Origin: a bacterium
GTDB taxonomy: Bacteria > Patescibacteriota > Minisyncoccia > CAIUEV01
Reading direction: 5' to 3'
Length of the DNA stretch: 48,628 nucleotides
NCBI GenBank assembly: GCA_021779915.1
Contig: JAJXZR010000002.1
Location: 1 to 48,628, forward strand
The translations under genes and the position numbers were made by a program. Positions 27,461 to 37,031 of this stretch are shown here, piece by piece (the first letter of the stretch is position 1; each line of letters opens with the position of its first letter). The notes under the pieces are model-generated. The model was not told the DNA's origin. It ran no database searches and saw nothing but the letters and a program-made list of their open reading frames with translations.

Positions 27461-28399
27461 ATGGTAAAAGAAAATCAAAAAGAGGACTTAGAAGAAAAAC
27501 TTATCGAGGAGCTGGAAGGGGGTTATGAAGAAGAGAGTGGTGGAGGTAAGAAACTTCTTCTTATCGGGGGAGTTGTTGCGGTAGTTTTGGTTCTGGTGGC
27601 GATTATTCTTTCTCTTGTGGGAGGAGGAAAAAGTTCAGTAAATAGCAATGAGAACTCTTCTAATCAAAATGCTAACGTAACCGCACAAAGCACGGTCGAT
27701 AACCAGAAACCCTCAATTGTTTATCAGGACGATTTTAGTCGGGATCCTAATTCAGATACAGCCAAGAAGGCGGGTGAACCAAGCAATCCTTATCCTGATA
27801 AAACCAGTGGAGCGAGGGTTCCGGTTGATAAGCAGGGTAATTCTATCGAAGGAATGCCTATTCAAAAGAGCTTGATGATTGACGATCGGGAGAATCCTTT
27901 TCGCTCTATGAATACAATTGCGGGGGACATATATGATCTAATGGAAATTAATTTTTATAATTCGGAAAATAAAGCTTTGACACTCGGAGATTTTATTGGA
28001 AGAACCAGAATGGAAATGCCCCAGGACTTGCTTAACAAATTGGATGGAACATATCGCGTTCTGATGTATCGAGGCCAAGACGAGAAAGGGCCGGGATCGG
28101 CTTTAATTTTCTCTTCTTCGCTTGACAAATCCCAAATGGATGCCCTTATGACTCAATGGGAAAAAACAATGGTAAATAACCTTCGACCTTTTGTTTTAAT
28201 CGGTCTTAAAAAAGATTTCGTAGAAGCATCCGGCAAAAAGGATTTTGAGAGTAGTGGACTGTTTCCAGGAGGGAGATTCGTTGACTTTTCTAAAGATGGC
28301 ATCGTGTCTCTCAATTACGTTGTTTCTGGGAAGTATATTATTATCGCTAATAGTCGTTCTTCTTTTGAAAAAGCAATCTCTTTGGTTGAAAAAAAATAA
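27461..28399 (+). CDS. Single-TM hypothetical protein
   Basis: Acidic N-terminus then GGKKLLLIGGVVAVVLVLVAIILSLV. Confidence 0.65.
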   Translation: MVKENQKEDLEEKLIEELEGGYEEESGGGKKLLLIGGVVAVVLVLVAIILSLVGGGKSSVNSNENSSNQNANVTAQSTVDNQKPSIVYQDDFSRDPNSDTAKKAGEPSNPYPDKTSGARVPVDKQGNSIEGMPIQKSLMIDDRENPFRSMNTIAGDIYDLMEINFYNSENKALTLGDFIGRTRMEMPQDLLNKLDGTYRVLMYRGQDEKGPGSALIFSSSLDKSQMDALMTQWEKTMVNNLRPFVLIGLKKDFVEASGKKDFESSGLFPGGRFVDFSKDGIVSLNYVVSGKYIIIANSRSSFEKAISLVEKK

Positions 28400-28424
28400 A
28401 GAATAATTTAATTTGACTTTCGTT

Positions 28425-29447
28425 ATGTTTTATCTCGTTGCAAAAGCGGCAGAGGAAACTGATAGAATTGTGACTTGCAGTGGCTTGGATTGCAACATCT
28501 GCGGTCTTTTCAAAGTAGTTGCTAATCTTTTTAACTGGCTTTTGTATGTTTCTGCAGCGGTGGCGATATTTTTTGTAGTGGTTGGAGGACTGATTTATAT
28601 TGGGGCTCGGGGAAGGGATAATTGGATGTCTCAAGCCAAAAGAACAGTCTTTTGGGCTATTTCTGGTTTTGCCTTTATTCTTGTTGCCCATCTGGCAATA
28701 AGGGTTAGTTTTATTGTCATGGGCGCTACCAACAAGGGGGTTTTTGGAGATTTTAATTGTAATGCGGATGGGGGAAGCGCTCTTCTTCCCACAATCAAAA
28801 GTGAAAAAACAAACAGCTTGGCTCAAGAAGTGAAGAATAATGGGTCGGGAGGGGCAATTCTAGCTGAAGGAACAACTGCCAGCGATCTTACAAATTTGCA
28901 AGATAATATTTCCGATGAGGATCTCTTAATTTACGCTTTAGAGAGAGACAATGCGAGAAAACCAATTATTGCTCTTTCTAAATCCAGCCATTGGTTTGAT
29001 TGGGACTTGATTAAAAATGCGACGGCAAAATCAACCGGGCTCTTAATGATTAAAGAAGCTAAAGCAGCGTCTAACGATAATATCAGTTCCTCCACTCCTT
29101 TGCTGGGGCAAACTTCCGAAGAAGAGTATAAAAAAATTGCCGCTCAAATTGTGGAATCTTTGGTTAAAAACAACCAAAAAGTGGTTACTATAGTTACAAA
29201 AATTTCGGAGAGTAATTTAATAACCGGTATATCAGTGGGGGATCTATATAATTCCATTACAAATTTTGAAGATTGTTCGGGATCTGGTGGAACTTGGTAT
29301 CGTTTTTCCGACTCCTGCGCATACTCTAAAGGAGCCTGTGGAAGTTCAGGGGCTTCTTGCAGTGCATCTTCATCTTCACCTATGGACGGTTGTAGTTGTC
29401 CCAGCGGAATGTGTAGAAGCGGAAGTGAATGTGTGAAACAACAATAG
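28425..29447 (+). CDS. VirB2/TrbC-like pilin-domain protein with Cys-rich C-terminus
   Basis: FNWLLYVSAAVAIFFVVVGGLIYIGARGRDNWMSQAKRTVFWAISGFAFILVAHLAI. Confidence 0.65.
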   Translation: MFYLVAKAAEETDRIVTCSGLDCNICGLFKVVANLFNWLLYVSAAVAIFFVVVGGLIYIGARGRDNWMSQAKRTVFWAISGFAFILVAHLAIRVSFIVMGATNKGVFGDFNCNADGGSALLPTIKSEKTNSLAQEVKNNGSGGAILAEGTTASDLTNLQDNISDEDLLIYALERDNARKPIIALSKSSHWFDWDLIKNATAKSTGLLMIKEAKAASNDNISSSTPLLGQTSEEEYKKIAAQIVESLVKNNQKVVTIVTKISESNLITGISVGDLYNSITNFEDCSGSGGTWYRFSDSCAYSKGACGSSGASCSASSSSPMDGCSCPSGMCRSGSECVKQQ

Positions 29448-29479
29448 GATATTAGCAAAAGTCAAAAGTTGAAAGTGGA

Positions 29480-29506
29480 AAGAGTCGGTTTTATACCGAC
29501 TCTTTT
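29480..29506 (+). terminator. Intrinsic terminator
   Basis: aagagtcggttttataccgactctttt. Confidence 0.85.
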
Positions 29507-29561
29507 GATAGAGAAAAATAATCAAGAAACACGCTACAAAAAATACAAAAAGAAACCGTCT

Positions 29562-29704
29562 GTGTCATCCCGGGCTTGACCCGGGATCTAGGTTAGACTA
29601 ACAGAATGTTTTTTTATTGGTAATTGTTTAAAAGCTAGACAAAAGAACGTTTTGAGAAACTAAAAATGTCCTCCCGGATTCCAGGTCAAGCCCGGGATGA
29701 CACT
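29562..29704. repeat. REP-like pair in inverted orientation
   Basis: gtgtcatcccgggcttgacccgggatctagg ... attccaggtcaagcccgggatgacac. Confidence 0.85.
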
Positions 29705-29736
29705 CCACAACACCAACGTCCTAGTTTATTTTACTT

Positions 29737-30564
29737 TTAATTGGCATACGGATCTGCTCCTCTAGTATCAATGGTACTTTGGGCTCCAAAGCTTCTCATT
29801 ATGTTGTCTGAACCAAACAAATTGGAGGTGGTGTAAAATTTGTAAGAGCCTTCTTCTTGAGGAAAAGTGTGGGTCCAAAATAATCGAAAATCCCTTTTTT
29901 CATTAACAAGGATGCTGTTAATAGTGGTTTTATTTACAGCGATAATTTTGCCGGAAGGACTTTTCACGATAGCGTAGATCTCAATTTCCTTTAAATCGAA
30001 AGGGCTTTTATTGATTGTTGTTCCTGTAATATCGAAAAATTCGTTAGTTTCGCTTGGAGCATGTGTTGCAGAATCGGTTATTTCCAGTATCGGCTTTTCG
30101 AATTGTTTGAAAAATTGCCAATTGGGGGGATCAGCGATTTGCATAGTGGGATCTACTCCCTTCTGACAAGGTAAATTAATTTCTGCAACATAACGTTCCC
30201 TTTCTCCTGGGTAAATATAAAAATCACCCTTTTTTTGTAAGCTTCCCCAAGTCATAGTGTAAGTTGCGTGTTGCCCACCTAGGGAATTGTTGGGGTTTTC
30301 TATTGTGGCGACTAAATCACATTTCACTCCGTCACCCTCGACTACCTGAAAATCTTTGACAGTTAAGGGAATGGCGGTTGGTTTGGGGGTGGGGCAGGAT
30401 TTATTACAAACGCTTCCGCAGTCAACACCCTCTTCATTTTGATTCTGAATATTGTCAAAACAAGTGGGCTTTACTCGAAGTAACCACTTGACAGCAAAAA
30501 CAATCCCAACAACTGTGGCGGTCACAAAAACCAGAATAATTATTTGTTTGACACTTCTTTTCAT
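29737..30564 (-). CDS. Membrane-anchored secreted protein with Cys motif
   Basis: N-terminal TM; CFDNIQNQNEEGVDCGSVCNKSC. Confidence 0.6.
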   Translation of the reverse strand: MKRSVKQIIILVFVTATVVGIVFAVKWLLRVKPTCFDNIQNQNEEGVDCGSVCNKSCPTPKPTAIPLTVKDFQVVEGDGVKCDLVATIENPNNSLGGQHATYTMTWGSLQKKGDFYIYPGERERYVAEINLPCQKGVDPTMQIADPPNWQFFKQFEKPILEITDSATHAPSETNEFFDITGTTINKSPFDLKEIEIYAIVKSPSGKIIAVNKTTINSILVNEKRDFRLFWTHTFPQEEGSYKFYTTSNLFGSDNIMRSFGAQSTIDTRGADPYAN

Positions 30565-30704
30565 CTTATTTTTTTCTTAATTTTTTGATTATTATTTTAA
30601 AGGCAACAAACGGAAGCCACAAAAAATAAGTGGACTTTAAAACTTTTTCGGAAAAAATTTCTATCCAAGCTTTTTTTTCTGCCATTTCAATTGAAAATTA
30701 AAAA

Positions 30705-31259
30705 CTAAAAACGAAGAAATCTAGCCATTTTGTCACTGAAACCTTCTTCTTGCTCTTCTTCGTGTAAAAATTGGAGTAAAGACCGCCTTACTAAAATCGG
30801 ATCAGTTTCACCCAATGGAATTTGGATTAACGGAAGGTAAGGCTTTTTGTGTTTTAAACTTATAACTTTAAATTCGGGTGGCTCATAGAATATCCAAAAC
30901 GATTCTATCTCCTTAAAATAATAAATAGCAGTATCTGCGGAAATACTATGGTTGGTTATTTGACATCTGATTTTACGAGGTTTTTTTAATGAGAAAATAT
31001 AGATAGTGAGTCCCAGAAGGAGAAAGGTTAGGGCAGTGGTAATTTGCTTGGTAATAGTAAAATAGCCGACAACAAGAAAAAAGATGGCTCCTCCTATTAA
31101 AAACCAGGTTCGAGATTTTTCATAATAAGAAAATTCCTCAGCGTTCCAATCCAGAAGAAGGCTCTTAACACTTTGATTGTTAAACGCGGTTGTTTCCGGC
31201 GTTACAACCGGAGGTAAATCAGATTGGATTGTCTTTTTCTTGAGATTTAAAATGTCCAC
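30705..31259 (-). CDS. Two-TM hypothetical protein
   Basis: Two adjacent hydrophobic segments TWFLIGGAIFFLVVGYF / ALTFLLLGLTIYIFSL. Confidence 0.55.
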   Translation of the reverse strand: MDILNLKKKTIQSDLPPVVTPETTAFNNQSVKSLLLDWNAEEFSYYEKSRTWFLIGGAIFFLVVGYFTITKQITTALTFLLLGLTIYIFSLKKPRKIRCQITNHSISADTAIYYFKEIESFWIFYEPPEFKVISLKHKKPYLPLIQIPLGETDPILVRRSLLQFLHEEEQEEGFSDKMARFLRF

Positions 31260-31266
31260 GATAATA

Positions 31267-31380
31267 AATGTAAAATGTAAAAATCAAAATAGAAAATTTA
31301 GGAGTGAGCCTCGCTCACATTTAACTGCTTGTCGCTTATAGCGACACCAAAATTTTGCATTTTGCATTTTAAATTTTTAA
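31267..31380. repeat. Cruciform-like intergenic repeat (family B)
   Basis: Outer aatgtaaaatgtaaaaatcaaaat / attttgcattttgcatttt with gtgagcctcgctcac and gtcgcttatagcgac hairpins. Confidence 0.75.
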
Positions 31381-33203
31381 TTATTTCTGTTCCACTCTCT
31401 TCTTAATTTAAACTCGTACGGATAATGCTTTGTATGGAGAAGCTTTTCGGCTTTTCGGCTTTTCGGCTTGTATAGAAAATCATTGTAAAGCGCTATAATT
31501 GCTGGATTTTTGTGAGATTCTCTGAGAGGCTGGACTAAATCGCTATGGAGAAGCGATCCTGACCTTGACCTTCTAATAGAATCATTCACCGGATACGGTT
31601 GACCTCCTCCACCTATGCATCCTCCTGGGCAGGCCATTACCTCGATAAAATCATATTTTGATTTACCGGAAAGTACTTCCTCAACAATCTTTCTGGCGTT
31701 TCTTAAACCAAAAACAACGGCAATATTTAAATTTATTTTTCCAATCTTGAGTTTTGCCTCCTTAATTCCTTTGAGTCCCCTTAGCTCCTCAATCTCAAGT
31801 TTAGGAAGGCTTTTTCCTGTTAAGTAATAATAAGCGCTACGTGATGCAGCTTCTGCTACTCCTCCGCTAGTTCCAAAAATAGTTGCCGCACCTGTCCCCA
31901 TTCCTAAGGGAGGATCAAAATCTTTATCTGGCAAATCAAGGAAAGGGATTTGCAGATTTTTAATTAGATGGGCTAATTCTCTTGTTGTTAAAACAAAATC
32001 CACATCTTTAATGGAGCCGGTTGAAAATTCCGGTCTTGAGGCCTCGTATTTTTTGGCAGTGCAGGGCATAATTGAAACTAAACTAATATTTTTTGGATCG
32101 ACTTTAATTTTGGAAGCATAGTAAGTTTTTACGAGAGATCCAAGCATCATTTGGGGAGATCGAGTGGTAGAAAGATGAGGGATTAATTCAGGATAGAACT
32201 CTTCTACAAAAAGAACCCAAGCTGGACAACAACTAGTGAAAAGAGGCAAGGGGTTTTTGTGGTTTTTTTCTTTTATTCTTTCAATCAGCTCCGTGGCTTC
32301 TTCCGTTATAGTCAGATCAGCACTGGTGTTTACGTCAAAAACTTTTTCAAAGCCACATTCATAAAGAGCGGAAACTATTTTACCTGTGACTACTGATCCG
32401 GGAAGCATACCAAATTCTTCTCCTAATGTGGCTCTAACAGAGGGCGCAACCTGTGCAATAAGAATTTTATCAGGATCTTTCAGTAGCTTGATAACGGGTC
32501 CCAAATCACTTTTCTCTATGATAGCTCCGGTCGGACAATGGAGAGCACATTGTCCGCAATAGGTGCATTCGAGTGGAGCATAATTTTCTGTGCCCACTCC
32601 CATATGAATGCCCCTTTTTTGAGTGTTGAGAGCTTTAACACCCTGAATTTTGTCGCAGGTTTTAATACATCGTCGGCATTCAATACATTTTGCACTATCA
32701 CGGGCAATAGAGGGATTTTTTGTGTCGACGACCCTTCTTTCAAGTTGGTTTCTCAACTGTTCTAATGCCTCTTCACTGTCTGTTGATACTGCCTTTGGAA
32801 CGAAACGGAATTGATCAATAGAATAATGAATAGCAAGTTTTTGTAGTTCGCAGTTGAGATTTCGATAGCAGTGTGAGCAAAGACCGGCATGCTCAACAAA
32901 AAGCAACTCCAAAAGAGTTTTTCTTATGCGTGAAAGATCGTGATCATTAGATATGATCTCCAAACCGTCCTGAGTTTTAATTGCGCAACTAGGAAGGTAG
33001 TGATAATCCTCCTCTTGGGACTTTTTAACTTTAACTAGACACAATCGGCAGACTGCGTCGCTTTTTTCAAAGTCTTCATGATTGCAAAGAGAAGGGATTT
33101 CCAAGTTATTCTTTCTACAAAAATCAATCAATTTCTCTCCACTTGTACAATCAAAAATTTTCTCGTTGATTCGAATTTTAATTTTTTTCCCGACACTATC
33201 CAT
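31377..33203 (-). CDS. Monomeric [FeFe]-hydrogenase large subunit (group A) with N-terminal 2Fe-2S and 4Fe-4S domains
   Basis: H-cluster motifs TSCCPAWV, MPCTAKKYE, EVMACPGGCIGGGGQP; CIECRRCIKTCDKIQG; CTYCGQCALHCPTGAI. Confidence 0.96.
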   Translation of the reverse strand: MDSVGKKIKIRINEKIFDCTSGEKLIDFCRKNNLEIPSLCNHEDFEKSDAVCRLCLVKVKKSQEEDYHYLPSCAIKTQDGLEIISNDHDLSRIRKTLLELLFVEHAGLCSHCYRNLNCELQKLAIHYSIDQFRFVPKAVSTDSEEALEQLRNQLERRVVDTKNPSIARDSAKCIECRRCIKTCDKIQGVKALNTQKRGIHMGVGTENYAPLECTYCGQCALHCPTGAIIEKSDLGPVIKLLKDPDKILIAQVAPSVRATLGEEFGMLPGSVVTGKIVSALYECGFEKVFDVNTSADLTITEEATELIERIKEKNHKNPLPLFTSCCPAWVLFVEEFYPELIPHLSTTRSPQMMLGSLVKTYYASKIKVDPKNISLVSIMPCTAKKYEASRPEFSTGSIKDVDFVLTTRELAHLIKNLQIPFLDLPDKDFDPPLGMGTGAATIFGTSGGVAEAASRSAYYYLTGKSLPKLEIEELRGLKGIKEAKLKIGKINLNIAVVFGLRNARKIVEEVLSGKSKYDFIEVMACPGGCIGGGGQPYPVNDSIRRSRSGSLLHSDLVQPLRESHKNPAIIALYNDFLYKPKSRKAEKLLHTKHYPYEFKLRREWNRNN

Positions 33204-33231
33204 CTATTTTTTTTAATTTTTTACTTAGGAT

Positions 33232-33936
33232 TTAGGGAAGAATAGAATTGCCATTAGAGTTGCTGTCGGTTCCTTGACCGTTGCTACTATCCTGAGCTCC
33301 CATATCATCAAGCTTTTCCCATTTTTTTGTTTGTTCATTATACTCATAATCATCTTGAGCATAGTCGCTGTAATCGTCTTTTCCACTGGATAAAATCCAA
33401 TCTTCCTCTCCTTCCTTGTATCTGGCTAATTCATTTAACTTGAAACTGTTGCCGTCTTTTTGAACATCGAACAATATTTCCACCCCAACCAGGTCGGTAT
33501 TCGCTCCATAAAGTTCAAGATAAACTTTTGAATTTCCCACAAAATAAAAAGAAGGAGTGTCCCAAGTGTCGTTTTTTGGGGGAGGAGCTATTTTGTCGAG
33601 ATTTTGATTAACGTAGGCAATTATTTTTTGCCTCAAAGCCTCATCGGGCGTTTCATTACTGGTCTTGTCTGGGGGAATAACCTCATCGCTGGAATTATTA
33701 TTGGAGTTAACATTTGAAGAAGCGGTATTGGGAAGAGAATTTTCATTTAAATTTTCTGCATTGGAAGGTGTTTTAAGTTTTTGAGTTGAGTCGGCATTAA
33801 TATTAAAACTAGACTGGCTAGTATCGGAAGTTTTTTTCTTTGTAACGAAATAAACCGCACCAATCAAAAGAATGACGGCTAAAATCAGAAGTATTATTCC
33901 TGATTTGTTTTTACCTTTAGTGTTGTTTTGGATCAT
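33232..33936 (-). CDS. Single-TM secreted hypothetical protein
   Basis: SGIILLILAVILLIGAVYFV followed by Ser/Asn-rich linker. Confidence 0.6.
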   Translation of the reverse strand: MIQNNTKGKNKSGIILLILAVILLIGAVYFVTKKKTSDTSQSSFNINADSTQKLKTPSNAENLNENSLPNTASSNVNSNNNSSDEVIPPDKTSNETPDEALRQKIIAYVNQNLDKIAPPPKNDTWDTPSFYFVGNSKVYLELYGANTDLVGVEILFDVQKDGNSFKLNELARYKEGEEDWILSSGKDDYSDYAQDDYEYNEQTKKWEKLDDMGAQDSSNGQGTDSNSNGNSILP

Positions 33937-34024
33937 TTTTTTTTGAATTAATTTTTTATAAAGTATGTTCTAAAACTCTTGGAACTTAATTTTATACCAT
34001 AAGTTTAATTTAGTAACAGCAAGG

Positions 34025-35806
34025 CTAATCAAGTTGTCTTTCAATTTCGTCTCTTTTTCTCTTAAGAAACCCTATCCATGCCTCAAATGCCCTAATGATA
34101 AATTTAAAAGGAGCCTCGACCAGAAAGTCTAATAAAAAGATCAAGACGTTAATACGGGAAAATTTTACTGAAAGCAATCTTCCGAAACGTACAAAAGGAA
34201 GCATAATAGTGTCAAAGAGCAAACTTATAAAGCCTTCTTTGTCTTTTGTAATCACAAGATCCCTTCGAGATTGGCGAATAAGAGCACCAAAAAAACTTAC
34301 AGTTCCCGTAAAAATCGTGAAAATTATAATTGCTACGATATTAAATTGAAGAAAAACTAAAAATTTGATCAAAGAGTACACCACCAAAGCAAAAACAACC
34401 ATGTAAAAAAGATCTAAAATTCTCTCCGCGAAAGGATTTTCTCGATCAGTGATTTTTATTTCCTTCAAGTGTTCCTGCTGTTTTTTTTCATAAACTAGAA
34501 TTTCAGATCCATTGATTATTTCCCGAGTATTTTCTTCGTCCGGATGTTTTCCTGAGGATGCAATAAACCACAAAAGAAGAGGTGGGAAAATCAGATTGAT
34601 CGCGAGTGCCTGGTAGTTTATGGAAGTGTGATCTTGATATAATTCGTAAGGAAGCTCAATTAAAAGAGCTAGCACCATTTTCGTCATAAAAACATAAAGA
34701 ATTCCTCGAAAAATTCTTTTTTTTAGCTTATTGCGTTCTTTTAGGTATCGGCTGGAACATTTTTCTTTAATTTTTTCTCTTAACAGGAAATCTTGATTGG
34801 CAATCGCTCTTGCTTCTTTGGGATTTTCCATAATTGCCTCATAAAAAAATGAGGCGCAAAGCATATATTTTTTTATTGGGAAAAGAATACGGGTAATCAA
34901 AGGATGTTCGGCGATAATTTCAATTTCTTTCTTTTTGATTAGAAATAATTTGATTGTCTTTTCTATTTCATCTTTGTCTTTTAGGGTCAGTTTTTCCCAA
35001 TTAGGAAAATGAATATTAAAAACCAAAGAACGAAGCATTGCTCTATCTGACTTTCGGAGATTGCGAAAAATGGCGATATAAAGCAACATATTTAGTAATT
35101 TTTCTTTTTCCAGTTTCTCTTCTTTGGTGGAGGAAGTTTTTTTCTCGTAAGCGGAAAAAGTGTCGGCAATCGGTTCGATTAGTGATCCCACTCCTAAATA
35201 TTCTTCTGCAACATTTTGCAAACCAGTGATTTTAGAGCCTGGTAATGGGTAAGGTGGACGATCTAAAATAAATTTTGTTTTGGGTTTGAAAGTTTCGTAA
35301 ATGGCGTAAACTAAGGCCATTTTCTCCTTTTGAGGAGTGATAATGATTTCAATCTCTTCCGATGCAAGGTTAAGGAACCATCTGCGCAACTCCAAAGAAA
35401 CAGCCGGATTTTGTGATAACTTGTTGGTAAATTTTAAAACATGGAGATATTTTGCAATAAGAGCCTCGGTGTTGAGAAAATTTTCATCATTAGCATCTTT
35501 TTGTACGATGTAACCGGCCATCAGTAGTTCCAAATAAAAGGCCATAGTAATCTCCCTTTTGTTTTTTCTTTGTTCAATTGCAATTAGTCGTTTGAGAATT
35601 CGATAAATAGCAACTCTTCTTAGCAGATGTTCCTCTTTATATTGAACCGCCGTTCTTACTTTCTCATAAAGAAGCGCCATCTGACCAGCCAAATCAGAAG
35701 ATTCAATCTTAAAAATTTCATTAACAATCTTTTTTTTCTTTTTTCCTTCTTCTTCAACTACATCTAAAAAATAATCAATCGGAGCAGTCAAATTTTCGTT
35801 TTTCAT
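34025..35806 (-). CDS. Large hypothetical membrane protein
   Basis: Long ORF with several C-terminal TM segments. Confidence 0.65.
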   Translation of the reverse strand: MKNENLTAPIDYFLDVVEEEGKKKKKIVNEIFKIESSDLAGQMALLYEKVRTAVQYKEEHLLRRVAIYRILKRLIAIEQRKNKREITMAFYLELLMAGYIVQKDANDENFLNTEALIAKYLHVLKFTNKLSQNPAVSLELRRWFLNLASEEIEIIITPQKEKMALVYAIYETFKPKTKFILDRPPYPLPGSKITGLQNVAEEYLGVGSLIEPIADTFSAYEKKTSSTKEEKLEKEKLLNMLLYIAIFRNLRKSDRAMLRSLVFNIHFPNWEKLTLKDKDEIEKTIKLFLIKKKEIEIIAEHPLITRILFPIKKYMLCASFFYEAIMENPKEARAIANQDFLLREKIKEKCSSRYLKERNKLKKRIFRGILYVFMTKMVLALLIELPYELYQDHTSINYQALAINLIFPPLLLWFIASSGKHPDEENTREIINGSEILVYEKKQQEHLKEIKITDRENPFAERILDLFYMVVFALVVYSLIKFLVFLQFNIVAIIIFTIFTGTVSFFGALIRQSRRDLVITKDKEGFISLLFDTIMLPFVRFGRLLSVKFSRINVLIFLLDFLVEAPFKFIIRAFEAWIGFLKRKRDEIERQLD

Positions 35807-35853
35807 GAACTTTATAAACTTTATAACTTTATGAACCTGATAAACTAGTTATT

Positions 35854-35920
35854 GAGCCGCTTGTCAGACTCGCCAGGTCATTCGACCTGGCGCCCAGTCG
35901 TATGACTGGGCGAACTGACG
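35854..35920 (-). repeat. Duplicate of the tRNA-Thr 3' end interrupted in the T-loop by a ~38-nt double hairpin
   Basis: gagccgcttgtcagactcg[ccaggtcattcgacctggcgcccagtcgtatgactggg]cgaactgacg versus tRNA gagccgcttgtcagactcgaactgacg. Confidence 0.9.
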
Positions 35921-35963
35921 TTTGCTATTCTCTGTCTACCTATTTAATATAATGTTAAATCCG

Positions 35964-36035
35964 AGCCGCTTGTCAGACTCGAACTGACGACCTACTGTTT
36001 ACAAAACAGTTGCTCCACCACTGAGCTAAAGCGGC
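35964..36035 (-). tRNA. tRNA-Thr (TGT)
   Basis: Minus strand gccgctttagctcag..actgt-ttTGTaa-acagt..gtcagttcgagtctgac aagcggc. Confidence 0.96.
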
Positions 36036-36152
36036 AACAAAAAAATTTGGCAAACATTTAAAATGGTCGTCAAAAAGAACCCTTAAATTATTTATAATCA
36101 GAAAATATGGATTTGGAAAATAAAATATTAATTTCCAGTTTCTAAATTAAAT

Positions 36153-36182
36153 AAAAAACAGACCCGAAAGCCTGTTTTTTAT
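36153..36182 (-). terminator. Intrinsic terminator after trxA
   Basis: aaaaacaggctttcgggtctgtttttt. Confidence 0.75.
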
Positions 36183-36203
36183 TTAATATTAACTAACAAA
36201 AAA

Positions 36204-36524
36204 TTACTCTCCCAACAACTCTTCAATTTTCCTTATCATTTCTTCTTTCGATTGCATGCCAATTTTTCTTTCAATTTCCTTGCCATCTTTTATGAAAATA
36301 AAAGTAGGAATGCTCATTACACCGAATTTAGAGGCGATTTCATTGTTTTCATCCACATTTAACTTAGCTATTTTAGCTTTTTCTTTTATGTTCTCCGAAA
36401 CTTCTTCTACGATGGGTCCGGAAACTTGGCAGGGACCGCACCAAGGAGCCCAGAAATCAATCATAATCACCCCCTTAAAATCTTCAACTTCTTGCTTAAA
36501 ATTCTGATCATTGAGCTCTAACAT
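36204..36524 (-). CDS. trxA: Thioredoxin
   Basis: MIDFWAPWCGPCQVSGPIVEE; SIPTFIFIKDGKEI. Confidence 0.96.
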   Translation of the reverse strand: MLELNDQNFKQEVEDFKGVIMIDFWAPWCGPCQVSGPIVEEVSENIKEKAKIAKLNVDENNEIASKFGVMSIPTFIFIKDGKEIERKIGMQSKEEMIRKIEELLGE

Positions 36525-36622
36525 TGTTTTTTCTTAAAAATTAAGAACCTTTAAAAAGAACATTTCGGAATTAATGCGAAATATTTGGATTGAATATTCA
36601 GACAAACATTAGACAGTTTCAA

Positions 36623-36961
36623 TTATCCGCGTAGCAAAGTGTCTATTGTCCTTATCACAATAACTCCGGCAAGACCGACTACAATCCCTATTATTCCAAA
36701 AGTGACGGCCTTTTTGGCTTTTTGAATCTGTTGCTCTTCCCCTTGGGCGGTAAGATAGAGCGCTCCCGCCACAATAAAGGAAATAATGGCAAGAAGACCG
36801 AAAATTCCAAGGAGCCAATTAAGAAACTTTTCAAGAACCACCGCAATCGGATGACCGCCAGAATTTCCTGTTGGGTCGGGTAATCCACCAGTCCCCTCCC
36901 AACCATTCATCACACCTTCAAACAAAAAAATCCTCTTGGTCTTCTCTAAAATATTTTTCAT
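36623..36961 (-). CDS. VirB2/TrbC-like pilin-domain protein
   Basis: LNWLLGIFGLLAIISFIVAGALYLTAQGEEQQIQKAKKAVTFGIIGIVVGLAGVIVIRTID. Confidence 0.7.
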   Translation of the reverse strand: MKNILEKTKRIFLFEGVMNGWEGTGGLPDPTGNSGGHPIAVVLEKFLNWLLGIFGLLAIISFIVAGALYLTAQGEEQQIQKAKKAVTFGIIGIVVGLAGVIVIRTIDTLLRG

Positions 36962-37031
36962 CTTTGTATCATTAAACCTAAAAAATAACTTCTCTGTACG
37001 GGCATTATTGCAACATACCCTTCCATTCGAT

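Noticed and set aside
31436-31470. ggcttttcggcttttcggcttttcggct microrepeat
   Set aside because: Lies at the 3' end of the hydrogenase gene and encodes a basic tail (KPKSRKAEK); probably simple slippage.
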